From positions 409,209 through 473,208 of the forward strand of contig RPFO01002078.1 in NCBI GenBank assembly GCA_009746045.1: a stretch of 64,000 nucleotides of DNA, read 5' to 3'. Below are positions 34,001 through 43,806 of the stretch, one piece after another. The stretch's first letter is position 1. Each line of letters begins with the position of its first letter. The notes beneath the pieces were generated by a model. It saw nothing but the letters and a program-made list of their open reading frames with translations, ran no database searches and was not told the DNA's origin. The position numbers were made by a program, and so were the translations under genes. The DNA is from Mesostigma viride. Its lineage: Eukaryota; Streptophyta; Mesostigmatophyceae; Mesostigmatales; Mesostigmataceae.

Positions 34001-36689
34001 GGCAGTAGATGATTCCATGTATATGAGGGTGGTGTTTGGGTTGAATGAAACCGTCGGAATAAACGTCGCCGTGAACAAGTGTGTCAGACCTCCAAGGGAC
34101 GGTGTAAAGGTCGCTGATAGCTCGATCGACACATGATCCACTATCACCTGCTCCGTTTAGTCGAAGAAGTGGTCAACGTACCTCCGGCCCATTCCGACCC
34201 CTTTACAAGAGTGCCGAACAGGTTGGTGGTACTCAATGACCCGTAATTGTATCGTAGCGACACTGTGAATTTTTTTATATGCGGGAGGTCTGGCAATACC
34301 CCGTATACGGAAACGGGGTACGTCATCGGAACGTTCCCATAGTCGTATGACGGCAACTTGGCAACGGCGTGGACGAGATTGTCTTTTGTGAGCGGAGTTC
34401 GCGGTAGTACAGGTTCGTCTCGCCGGGGACTAGGGAGGTAGTAACGTAACTACCCAAGATTGAGCAAGACAACCCACCAGTTCCGCGGTGCGTTAGACGT
34501 ATCGTGTTCCCAGACGTCGAATAAAGACCAGTCGAGTTTGTCGACGTGAAGGAAACAAACTCGGTATTGTTTGTGTCATCCACCAGTTCGCTGACATTGA
34601 TGATTGTCTGGTCAGCGCTGTCGAGATAAAAAACGATCCTGAGTTGACCAGGTGAGTATGGGGCCACAATTCCTGTCGGAGAGGACGTAAAAATCCCTCC
34701 AACGCCGTTAGATAACTTGGTCATGTTGCTTAGACCCGTTGGCGCCCAATAGGAGATGTATCGATCCACCAACCCGTCAGAACGCCTCCTGAACGCCACC
34801 CAAAAAGTCGTCTTACTAGCCCACGTCGCATCGAGGGTATACTGGGTTGCAATCTTGAGGTTTTGATACAACCCGACCTTCCCCTCGGTTTTATTTATGT
34901 TGATCCCGCACACTGACCACCAGTTGTCAGCGGCACCGTTATTTCTCCAGCACTCGTGGCCGTCCGTAAAGGCGGGGTGGTATTTGCCAGTGAGGTCGTT
35001 GTGGTCTGACAAGGAAACGAACGCGCTACCGGACGGCACATTGAGCTCGAAGCATATCACGAAGGGGCCATCGATCTCTTCGTCTGTGAACACCACACAT
35101 TTCGAGGGAGGTGTGGCATCGTTGGCCGCCAGCGCATAAAAACTTGTTGGGCTCGGTGGGTAGTCGTACTGAGTGTGCGATGGCTGTAACAGTGTCTTGG
35201 AGTCTCGCGAAAAGTGGAGAAGGCTATAAAAAGTTGTAGATGGACCGTATACAGTCACTGTCTCTCCAGTTATGTTCGGAGTGTCGCGAGGACACGAGAA
35301 ACGCGGGACGACCTGCACCTCTTTCAAGGACGAGTTTGATAGCAGGTGGTTAATGACCCCTGCACCGCTCACGGATCCCTGGCCGACCCCGTCGACCATC
35401 ACCTCGAAGCTGGTCGCCGTGTGCTCGGTACTGCCCCATCCCGTGTCGTGGTCCGCGTGCACTTGGACGCCTATTCTTGCCGGGCTGGTAGTCGTGAAGA
35501 ACCTACTAGGGGATCGGATAGCTGGAACGAGAGGGTCCGTCTTCACAACGCCTATGATCGCGCCCTTTCGCTGTGTCGTCGAGGTCGTGATGGTCCCGTC
35601 GTCGTATATTGTCACATCAGCCGACAGATATTTGCCGTTGTCCGCCGAAGTCAACGCGCAGGTCACGGCGTCCTCACCTCGCAGGCCTCCGTCCTCTTCT
35701 AGCTTAAACCCACCGTTAGTACTAGTCAAAGAGACCTCGTCTACATTCCAAGTGATAGGAAGCTTCCTTTGATAGGCGGATGGGGTCGTGTTTTGAATGC
35801 CTAACTTGACATTCGGTATTGCTCCATCGCTTATCAATACCCATGTTCTGTGTGGCGTGGTGTTCTCCCAGTAACCCCCGTTCGTAGGGTCGATCCGCCC
35901 GATGTCCCAGGCCGTCAGAGGGGCGTACGTGCGCGTGATGTGGAGTGCGTTTGAGAGTTTTTGCACCCTATTCAGGTCCCTAGTCGTCGCAAAACCGATT
36001 TGAGAGAAACTCATTAGTTTTCCAAAGTATGCATGACCGCTGCTTCCAAAATGGATTTCGTCAATGTGAGGACCGTCTACAGCCTGACTTGCATTGGTGG
36101 GATCCAACGCCCCAAGCACCTGCACTTGATACGTGCATTTTCCAGCACTGTCGCCTCCCGTGACAGTGTAGGGAAGAATTATGCGGATATCCTGGTTGTT
36201 TGTGATCGTAAAAGTGGTCCCCGGGGCAGACGATGTGCCGTCCTCATACTGGATGATGAACATTGCGTTAGGATCTGGCAATGTGGTGTATCCAACATCG
36301 TGTCTATCAAAAAGCCAGTCAATCTGATCGCGAGTCAATATTCGGTCTGCGACGATTTCCGAAACTGTCGCATATTGGTCGAGCAGTCGAAGAGACGAAA
36401 TCCTGATCCAATCTGCGACAATGCCCCCGTCGACCTCTAATAGCCCGCTTGACTCTCCCGTCGTAACCACGGTCCACTCGCCGTAACTGTCGCCCAACCT
36501 CACCCGTGTCGGGGCGCTTGGGTACACATAGCGGACCCCGTTAACGGTAACGTGCCTGTCGAACGGATGGACCTGCAGTTGAAGGGCTTGGACATCGCTT
36601 TCTATGTCCACGAGCTGTTCATCCAAATCATCTTCATCGAGCCCTGTGCTAAGGTTATAATTTGCCAGGTTCGAACTAACAACGACCAT
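34001..36689 (-). pseudogene. Large fibre-like virion protein, copy B, frame broken and truncated
   Basis: Open from ATG 36689 to about 34396, where one G is missing compared with copy A (GAGCGGAG against GAGCGGGAG). The frame then ends at 34323. Further small deletions lie at about 34137-34160, near the contig edge. The region 35300-35600 is intact here but broken in copy A, and it carries several base substitutions, so the copies are not fully identical. The last 180 codons of the gene lie only in copy A. Confidence 0.7.
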
Positions 36690-36727
36690 CGTGTTTAATA
36701 TTATCTAACACAATCTATAAAGTGCAG

Positions 36728-37252
36728 ATGGATACAGCCCCAAACGCCCCCGATTCGCCCACTAGCCCCATTTCGGCCGACGTGCCGCCAGAGTCTCTGA
36801 AGAGCGAGGAAGTGGTCTGGATAAGAAGCAGAAAAGGTCAGCCGCTCACGGAAGAACAGAAGCAGGCCCTTAGGGACAAGATGAGGCCATATCATCAGAG
36901 ACGCATTGAGGAGCGAGCTAGACAGCGGAGAGAGGAACGAGAGGCTGAGATCACCAAACGCAAGGTCTTAGAAAAAGAGCTTGAACTCCAGCGTCAAAGG
37001 CTCGTCGAGCTTGAACTGGAAGAAAAAAGGAACAAATACCGCATTGAGCGTTTACTCGCGGCGGAGGAAGTGGCAGAGACGCCGACAGACACTCCTCGCC
37101 CACGTCGTGGCCGAAAGCCAAAGGAGGACATCGAGCAGGAGGAGCGCGTGCAGGCTGCTAAGCCAGCGAAGACAGCGCCAGCTCCGACGCCTTATGAGCA
37201 GAGAATGATGGCAATCCGCGCTTCACTTCTGGCTTCTCTGAATGATGACTAA
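36728..37252 (+). CDS. Coiled-coil viral protein, copy B
   Basis: The same 174-aa protein as at 32780-33304: acidic proline-rich start, long charged helix, and a basic AT-hook-like PRPRRGRKPKED segment. It lies 25 bp before the packaging ATPase in the same direction and probably shares its transcript or timing. In the collapsed genome only one of the two copies would remain. Confidence 0.65.
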   Translation: MDTAPNAPDSPTSPISADVPPESLKSEEVVWIRSRKGQPLTEEQKQALRDKMRPYHQRRIEERARQRREEREAEITKRKVLEKELELQRQRLVELELEEKRNKYRIERLLAAEEVAETPTDTPRPRRGRKPKEDIEQEERVQAAKPAKTAPAPTPYEQRMMAIRASLLASLNDD

Positions 37253-37277
37253 AATCTTTGCTAGTAGGTAGACTTAA

Positions 37278-38162
37278 ATGCCGGAAATCGAGAGCGTACC
37301 GATTGAGACCCCGTTGGCCAACAAAGACTTGCAGCTGAGATATGCCAAGACGCGCAAGGTTCCATCTAACGCACCCAAGCTGCACTTCATCGCGTCGTTT
37401 GTGGGAATGCGAGGGACAGGAAAGACGACAGCGGCTATCAACATGTTAAAAGCATACTTTGACGCACACTCCTTTGATAAGCTGTATCTGATTTCGGGAT
37501 CGGCGACTACTGAGCCGAAATATAAGCTGCTACCAACGCCTACGATGAGCATGGAGACGTACTCTGATAGCGGCTTCGAGGAGATGGTGATTGACATCAA
37601 GAGGAACCTGACTGAGTACGAAGAATACCAGCGGGACCTAAAGGTGTGGGAGAAATTCAAAAAGGAGTTCCTAGATGGCCAGAAGACGGAGGAGGATATG
37701 GACCTCAACATGTACCTAACCTTGGACAGACTCCAATTCAAGGAACCAGAGACTAGGTTCCAATACGGACCTCCATCCTCGGTCATTCTCATCGACGACA
37801 TGGCAGGATCAAAACTGTACAGAGCGGATTCGAAAGGGCCTGTTTCATCCTTTGCATTCAAACACAGGCACCTATTGACATCGATGGTTTTTGTCAATCA
37901 GTCGTTTACTAGCGCTGGTGTGCCTAGGTCGGTCAGGGCGAACGTTTCCTTCCTCGTGCTGTTTCGCACAAAAGACAGACGAGCATCGCGACAGATCGCC
38001 GAAGAGTCGGCAGGTCATACATCGCCCGAGGACTTTATGGCTCTGTGGGAACACGCGACAAAGAACAGCCCTCACGACTTCTTTGCCATCGACAACGACG
38101 AAGCAGATGATGCCAAACGGTATAGAAAGAACTTTGACACCTATTTGGTCCTAAAAAAATAA
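37278..38162 (+). CDS. A32-like DNA-packaging ATPase
   Basis: 294 aa. Walker A is GMRGTGKTT at about residues 43-51, preceded by a strand (LHFIASFV). Walker B is SVILIDDM at about 168-175. Downstream, HLLTSMVFVNQSFTSAGVP fits the sensor region of FtsK/HerA-type packaging ATPases, followed by the RANVSFLVLFRTKDRR strand. Proteins of this family pump the viral genome into the capsid in nucleocytoplasmic viruses, virophages and polinton-like viruses. The length is typical. The protein is complete in this copy, and only its first 182 codons are repeated at 33330. Confidence 0.9.
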   Translation: MPEIESVPIETPLANKDLQLRYAKTRKVPSNAPKLHFIASFVGMRGTGKTTAAINMLKAYFDAHSFDKLYLISGSATTEPKYKLLPTPTMSMETYSDSGFEEMVIDIKRNLTEYEEYQRDLKVWEKFKKEFLDGQKTEEDMDLNMYLTLDRLQFKEPETRFQYGPPSSVILIDDMAGSKLYRADSKGPVSSFAFKHRHLLTSMVFVNQSFTSAGVPRSVRANVSFLVLFRTKDRRASRQIAEESAGHTSPEDFMALWEHATKNSPHDFFAIDNDEADDAKRYRKNFDTYLVLKK

Positions 38163-38189
38163 TTTCTCTTTCAATTATATACACGCGAT

Positions 38190-38588
38190 ATGGAGCCTGC
38201 CATGACAGAGGGACCGGTTAGGAACGCATACAAGGATCGGCGAGAGCTTGTTCTAAACATGCAGTCAGTTGTTCGCTATCTCACAGGCGCCCGCCTCGCA
38301 CCAAAAATCCACGAGAGGATGGCCACTTTCCTGCGAGAGTGTGGGTATGAAGGGGAGCTCCCAGTTTCCCATACCGGGATCGATCACGAGAGTCGCCAAA
38401 AACTCGTTCACATCCTCTCGCAAAACAAGAGACCGCGCGGACCTGTCAAGAAAATAGGGGCCCCTCAATACCTGAAAACAAATAACAATAATAGCCCCGA
38501 TGGCCCACGAAAACGGGGTAGGCCTCCAGGGGTGAAGGACTCAAAGCCAAGAACTCGCAGGTGCGGCAAGTCTGTTCGTTCGAAATGA
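38190..38588 (+). CDS. AT-hook viral DNA-binding protein, 132 aa
   Basis: The N-terminal two-thirds is a helical domain (MQSVVRYLTGARLAPKIHER). The C-terminal part is strongly basic and contains GPRKRGRPPG, a canonical AT-hook core (RGRP) that binds the minor groove of A/T-rich DNA. It starts 28 bp after the ATPase, preceded by ATTATATACACGCG. A role in genome condensation or transcription is likely but not shown. Confidence 0.65.
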   Translation: MEPAMTEGPVRNAYKDRRELVLNMQSVVRYLTGARLAPKIHERMATFLRECGYEGELPVSHTGIDHESRQKLVHILSQNKRPRGPVKKIGAPQYLKTNNNNSPDGPRKRGRPPGVKDSKPRTRRCGKSVRSK

Positions 38589-38624
38589 AAAAAATTTTTC
38601 TCTGTTATAAGTATCACCACAAAA

Positions 38625-39905
38625 ATGACAAGAGCTTTCAAAAACACCCCGGAACGCCGCGAGCAGCTTCGACGAGCTCAGGCGAAACGACGCGCCAACT
38701 TCCGAGATATCACGAATTGCATCTCAACGAAGTCAAAGGTTGGAAAGGGGGTGTGGAACCCATCTGACCGATGGATAAACAACCACCCGGATTGCGCGGA
38801 AAAAATAGGGCTCCACAAGAAAGAAGCAGAAGTCGCAGATGATACGCATATGATAGACGACGACGACGAACCCATTCAAGCCCCACCGACTCGGCACAGT
38901 GGGCGATATTGGACCCTGAACGAGGCAGCCAATGTCGCAGAGGGGCGACCAGAATTTCATCCCATTGGCGTGGATCGCGGAAGGGAGCTTGGCCCAGTGA
39001 AGAGGACAGCGGTTCAGTACATCGGACGACTAACGACGCTGCTGCGAGCTCTGGGATGCCCGTCCGATGAATCAGTCGACTGCCTAGCTGATGTCGACCG
39101 TGTCTTGAGGGTCGCGAAAGAGACTGCGAAACCTGTCAAGAAGGTTAAGGACCCCGAGCAGACCTGGCTTGCAGGAGAGCGCAACTTTCTGGCTGTCATC
39201 AACGCCGTGAACAAACTCATGCCCGGGGACAAGCAACTTCCGAAGTCTGTCACTGATAAATATGTCGAGCGCATTAGAAAGACGTTTGAGGGGCGCTTTG
39301 AGCGGCTTCTGGAACGGTCTAAAAACGAGCCTCTTAACTATGACTACGCGGAACTCCAGGGGATTAGAGACAAGGAAGTGAGCAAAGACAAGACATCCGA
39401 TGCGGCCTTGATGGGATTGCTCTATCTCTCTGGCCCTGAGCTGCCTCCCACGCGATACAATTTCTACAACACGCGAGTCATGGACTCGATCCACCAGCTC
39501 AAGGAGAACGAGAACGGGTATATTCCGAGCGAGCACAGGATCGTGTTGCGAGATTACAAGACAGTCGGCACGTTTAAGGAGTACAACAACGTCATCCCCG
39601 CGAAATACAAAGCGCTCCGTGCCGCGATGGCGAGGAGGAAGGATCAGACGTATATTTTCGAAGATCCGAAGAAACCCGGCGATCCGATGCCTCATAGCAT
39701 GTTTGCATCCATCTACAACCGAGTGTATCACGGCATCAACAATACACGTAGGGCCTTTATCACTGAGTTTTCGAAGCACGCGGAGTCCGCTGACAGGTAT
39801 GAGATCGGGCGTCTCATGGGGCACGACGCCCAAACGGCGCTCGTGTATGAGAGGGCGGCGACTGGGCCGAGGAGGGGTCGTTCGCGCCGCGCCAAGAAGA
39901 CATGA
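38625..39905 (+). CDS. Tyrosine recombinase / integrase
   Basis: 426 aa. The C-terminal catalytic domain shows a PPTRYNFYN segment (first catalytic arginine region, in the PPRR style of viral recombinases). It also has TRRAFITEF (about residues 374-382), MGHD with His at about 400, and VYER with the nucleophilic Tyr at about 408. The N-terminal part, with basic and helical segments, probably binds DNA. A TATAAG box lies at 38606-38611. This enzyme would integrate the virus, and the inverted hairpin modules at both ends are its obvious candidate substrates. The usual HxxR is changed to a TRRAF context, so activity should be tested. Confidence 0.85.
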   Translation: MTRAFKNTPERREQLRRAQAKRRANFRDITNCISTKSKVGKGVWNPSDRWINNHPDCAEKIGLHKKEAEVADDTHMIDDDDEPIQAPPTRHSGRYWTLNEAANVAEGRPEFHPIGVDRGRELGPVKRTAVQYIGRLTTLLRALGCPSDESVDCLADVDRVLRVAKETAKPVKKVKDPEQTWLAGERNFLAVINAVNKLMPGDKQLPKSVTDKYVERIRKTFEGRFERLLERSKNEPLNYDYAELQGIRDKEVSKDKTSDAALMGLLYLSGPELPPTRYNFYNTRVMDSIHQLKENENGYIPSEHRIVLRDYKTVGTFKEYNNVIPAKYKALRAAMARRKDQTYIFEDPKKPGDPMPHSMFASIYNRVYHGINNTRRAFITEFSKHAESADRYEIGRLMGHDAQTALVYERAATGPRRGRSRRAKKT

Positions 39906-40302
39906 CCAAAAGGAAACAAAAATTTTACAATTGGAAACAACAAATTTTTAATGGAAACACGCATTTTTATAAGCAAAACTTTTTCTACGGCACTCGTTTT
40001 GGGCGGATTTGCGCCCGCCGAGGACTTTTTGGTACGGAAAGAAACAGCCCAACTTTATAAAGGGAAACAAGGATAAAAAATTTTCTCATCTATTTTTTAT
40101 AATACAAAGTTGCTGACATGGCATCGACACTCGAGACCCTTCCAAACCTGTCACACGTCGACATCTGCCCTAGTGCAGAAGGTTCGATGACTAGACCACC
40201 CACGCCGAATGACGGTTACGATGTTTTTTCGTCACGCCCAGAGGACCACTCATCGGGTATAAAAACACCAACTGCACCACTCCCCCCACATCGACCGCCA
40301 AG
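39906..40302 (+). promoter_or_regulatory. Intergenic region with TATA box before the primase-helicase
   Basis: TATAAAAAC at 40258-40266 lies 37 bp before the ATG at 40303. A second A/T-rich TTTTTTATAATACAAAG lies at about 40089-40105, before an alternative ATG at 40118. The ORF from 40118 (109 aa, to 40447) overlaps the primase start in another frame. Its first 60 residues look possibly coding, and the rest is probably a shadow. Confidence 0.5.
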
Positions 40303-43300
40303 ATGGCGGGCACCTCGGGGTTTAAGCCCTTGTGGTTTGCATCCAAAAAGACCCCGACGCACGCGAGACTACCCGGCGTCATGTACTCATACGACGAAGA
40401 GAGAGCACAAGACGCTGCGGAGGCTTATGGGCGTTCTCATGGGATGAAGTACTTGATGGCGCTGAACGCCTACAAAAAAACGAACATGTACGCTGCGTTT
40501 GGCTGCAAGGAGGATTTGATAAAGACTCACGCAGAACTTTCTGAGAGCGATCCGCACCTGCTCGAAATTCTCTCGCCTGGCGTCTACGTTTGCCCGTATT
40601 TTGATTTCGACTGGGAGACTAACGAACCACTCCCTTATGATCTCGAGAGGTACGCCAAGTCTGCGATTTTATCGTTCTTCTATGACATGTACGAGCTCGA
40701 CCTCGACAAAGACCGCGACTTGAAGGTTCTTCTCGGCCATCGTGTCAGGAACGGGGTTTTCAAGAACTCGGTCCACGTCACGATTCCTGGGATATATATC
40801 CCGACGATGGAAGAAAGGGTGAAGATGGGAGAGCTTTTCCAGTCGTTCCTAGAGCAGTGCGCCATGGATTTGACAGGTGGGGCTCAAGGGAGGGTGTGCC
40901 GACTTCTCGTCAAGTCTGACCATACACGGGAGGACTGGGAGGATATGCACGCTCATGCCAATCCTGTAGTTGAGAAGATGCCTGGTGTGTGGGCACCTAA
41001 GCACGACCTGGAATTCGCCTATGACAAGAACATCTACTCCAGATACCGCGCCTTCCGGATGATGGGCATGAAGAAGCGGGACGACAGCGGGGAAGACGCC
41101 TATCTTCGTCCAGTCCCAGGGGAGAGCACCGACGTCGCAGATTACCTGGTGACGGTCTTCGACGAGACAGGGCTGATTCGTCTGCCTTACATCGACGATT
41201 CCGAGCTGTCAGATTCGAGCCACCCGGTGTTTAGAGGATGCGGCAAGACTGTCCCTCCACCAGAGGGGCTTGACATCTCCGTCTCCATCGAGGCAATGAA
41301 AAAGTTCTCTCCCGGGTGCAAATACCTGTACACGACCTGCAAGAGCTCCGAGCACGGGGAGGCGACGTTCGTCAAGTACTCGGTCGACTCTGCGAACCCG
41401 GTGTGCAAGATCTGCCTGAGGGTTCACGCCAACAACGGGCCATTCAACCAAATCCTCAAGGATGGATCGGTCCTGTACAGGTGCCACCAGGACTCTCAGC
41501 GCCGTTTCATTGAGATTGCGCCACCGACAGCCGTAGTCTTGATGGCAAATGGGGTGCCTTTCACTGAGACATACGACGAGGAGAAGATCCGCCCGTTCGA
41601 CACCAAGAAGCTTCTCGGCGATGGCGAGAAGAAGACGCTGCTCATCCAGTCCAATTGCGGAACGGGGAAGTCGGAGAGGCTTCGAGAATTCGTAAACGAG
41701 GCGGTGGGGTTCAAGAAAGACGTCCGCATGCTGTTCGTGGTGGCGAACATCGCTCTCTCCAAAGAGGAGGTTCGCAACTACCAAAAACTCAGCGAGCTTG
41801 AGCAGGTGTGGACGTGGTCCAACGGAGCATTCCGCTCCAGGTACAACGCCCCAAACGTCCGGTCCTACCTCGCAGGAGATGGCGGGATGATCGCTGACGA
41901 CCTCGTCGCCATCGTCGTGAACAGCGTCCTCCGCCTGCCAGACAAGCCGTTCGATGTCCTCGTGCTGGACGAGGTGTACAACACCTTGAATGCGCTATCC
42001 GGTTCTCATATCAAGTCCCATCGCAAGAAGGACATCATTCGAAAACTGGTGTACTTCATCGAGACCGCCAAGGTGGTCATCGCCATGGACGCCACCGTCA
42101 CACAGAAGGTGCACGACTTTCTTTCCGCGCATCGACCGAATGGGGGGTTCGTCGCCACACGGAACGTGTTCAAGCGTCCTACAAACCGCACCTTGAGGTG
42201 GATCGACGTCGACGTGGAGGAGAATTGGATGGGGGTCTACTTGGAGGCGGTTGTCAACGAGTGCAGGGAGAGGCTGGAAGCTGGCCAGAGGGTGTTTTGC
42301 CCCATGAGCGGCAAGAAGATGGCGGAGACGGTGTGCGACAGACTCGCTGCCACTCTCGAGGGGAAGAACTGGAAACTATACACGAGGGAGACCAGTAAGG
42401 AGGGGTTGGACAAGGGGGCAAACGAGGCGTGGAAGGATCTCGACTTCCTGTGCGCTAGTCCTACCATCACAGTCGGCGTCTCCTACACTGAGCACAGCTT
42501 TGACTGCATGGTTGGGGGGTTTATCAATTCTCCCTACTACGCCGAGTACACGACGACTCTGCAGCAAATTTTCAGGGTTCGTCATTTGATCAGCGGGGAG
42601 ATGGTCATCGTCTATCGCGACGACACGACCGGCGCCACCCGCCCTCCCATGGACTACGACACCATCGTCCAATCTGTCATCGACGGCGACACACAGCTGC
42701 TGAACCTGATGGCCGACAACGCCGAGATCGTTTGCGACTGGGGCGAGGACATGAAGAGGATTTACAACCCCTCGTGTCCAAAATTCAAGCTGTTCTGCCG
42801 AAACCAGCAGGACCAGGCGATCTCGAGGTCCCGGTACAAGCAAAACCTGGTCCAGCTCTTGACAGAGGACTACGGCGTGGCTCTCGTCTCGGACACCAAC
42901 ATTTCGGTGAACAATTCGAAGAAATTCATTCCTGTCGCTGATCCAGACAAGGACACCGAGATTTGGATGGTGACGAAGGAGGAGTACCAGAAACTGGAAG
43001 AGCGAGTGGGGGGCGACACTCCGCTGTCGACGTTCGAGAGGCGACTCAAGAACGTATACGAGCTGGCGCATCACTGCTACAACATCCCAGAGGACCTATT
43101 CGACGACGAGCTTCCCAAGATTCTGGACAAGGACAAGAAGAGGCACGTTTTCAGCGGGGTGAGGCAGTATTCGAAGGTCACTGGGCTGGGGACGAAGCAC
43201 CACCTCCACGAGAAGATTAAGGAGATGATGGCCGCCGACTCCCTGTTCGACCTCAAGTCCTTCAGATCGTGCGGCCTCGCGAGGGCCTTGGCGGTCTCGA

Positions 43301-43746
43301 TGAAGATGCTGGAGGGGACTGGCATCATGCAGTGGGCGCTGGACCCGGACAGCGAGCATCGCCATGTCATCAGTCGCTTCGATGTCGCCGTCATAGGGGA
43401 TAGGATCGACAAGGAGATGGCAGGCAATCCCACCTTCGCGAGGTCCGTGTTTGAGTATAGGGTCAAGGGGAGGGACGGATCTGGCCCCAGTTATGCACAG
43501 AGCGTTGGGATGATTCGGAAGATGATCACACCTGTCCTAGGGATTACCGTGAGCACCGAGAACCGTAAGAGGGCGAGTGGTGGCGAGCTTGTTCTGTCGA
43601 AGGCCAGCATGATCAATTTTTGTGAGCGATACAAGCCCATGTGGTGGGGCAACGAGAAATTCGACGCATTTTTGCCATTCGATGACAACTTCCCTTTCTT
43701 GAACGCCAGCTCCTTGGCTGAGGGCGAGGCGGTATGTGTCGAATAA
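40303..43746 (+). CDS. Primase-helicase: AEP-type primase fused to UL9-like SF2 helicase
   Basis: 1147 aa. The N-terminal part contains YFDFDWE (about residues 99-105), the DxD metal site of archaeo-eukaryotic primases, and NSVHVTIPG as the following histidine motif. At about 345-405 is a Cys/His cluster (CKYLYTTCKSSEH, PVCKICLRVH, YRCHQD), probably zinc-binding. The helicase follows with Walker A NCGTGKSERL (about 450), DEVYN as motif II (about 551), GVSYTEHSFDCMVGGF and motif VI QQIFRVRHL (about 754). This domain order is known from large DNA viruses, where the helicase half resembles the herpesvirus-type origin-binding protein. It would open the origin and prime replication, leaving synthesis to a host polymerase. 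Confidence 0.85.
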   Translation: MAGTSGFKPLWFASKKTPTHARLPGVMYSYDEERAQDAAEAYGRSHGMKYLMALNAYKKTNMYAAFGCKEDLIKTHAELSESDPHLLEILSPGVYVCPYFDFDWETNEPLPYDLERYAKSAILSFFYDMYELDLDKDRDLKVLLGHRVRNGVFKNSVHVTIPGIYIPTMEERVKMGELFQSFLEQCAMDLTGGAQGRVCRLLVKSDHTREDWEDMHAHANPVVEKMPGVWAPKHDLEFAYDKNIYSRYRAFRMMGMKKRDDSGEDAYLRPVPGESTDVADYLVTVFDETGLIRLPYIDDSELSDSSHPVFRGCGKTVPPPEGLDISVSIEAMKKFSPGCKYLYTTCKSSEHGEATFVKYSVDSANPVCKICLRVHANNGPFNQILKDGSVLYRCHQDSQRRFIEIAPPTAVVLMANGVPFTETYDEEKIRPFDTKKLLGDGEKKTLLIQSNCGTGKSERLREFVNEAVGFKKDVRMLFVVANIALSKEEVRNYQKLSELEQVWTWSNGAFRSRYNAPNVRSYLAGDGGMIADDLVAIVVNSVLRLPDKPFDVLVLDEVYNTLNALSGSHIKSHRKKDIIRKLVYFIETAKVVIAMDATVTQKVHDFLSAHRPNGGFVATRNVFKRPTNRTLRWIDVDVEENWMGVYLEAVVNECRERLEAGQRVFCPMSGKKMAETVCDRLAATLEGKNWKLYTRETSKEGLDKGANEAWKDLDFLCASPTITVGVSYTEHSFDCMVGGFINSPYYAEYTTTLQQIFRVRHLISGEMVIVYRDDTTGATRPPMDYDTIVQSVIDGDTQLLNLMADNAEIVCDWGEDMKRIYNPSCPKFKLFCRNQQDQAISRSRYKQNLVQLLTEDYGVALVSDTNISVNNSKKFIPVADPDKDTEIWMVTKEEYQKLEERVGGDTPLSTFERRLKNVYELAHHCYNIPEDLFDDELPKILDKDKKRHVFSGVRQYSKVTGLGTKHHLHEKIKEMMAADSLFDLKSFRSCGLARALAVSMKMLEGTGIMQWALDPDSEHRHVISRFDVAVIGDRIDKEMAGNPTFARSVFEYRVKGRDGSGPSYAQSVGMIRKMITPVLGITVSTENRKRASGGELVLSKASMINFCERYKPMWWGNEKFDAFLPFDDNFPFLNASSLAEGEAVCVE

Positions 43747-43806
43747 TAAAGTTGGATTTTTTTTGTCATTGTGCGCATTTTCTTGAAATAACTCCACGGA
43801 CCCCCC

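Noticed and set aside
33330-34136. A hybrid ORF running through the N gap from the ATPase into reverse-strand fibre sequence
   Set aside because: It is an artefact of translating N; the right part is antisense to the fibre gene.
40118-40447. A separate 109-aa viral gene before the primase
   Set aside because: It overlaps the primase start in another frame, its last third is a shadow, and a TATA box points to the ATG at 40303. Not excluded for the first 60 codons.
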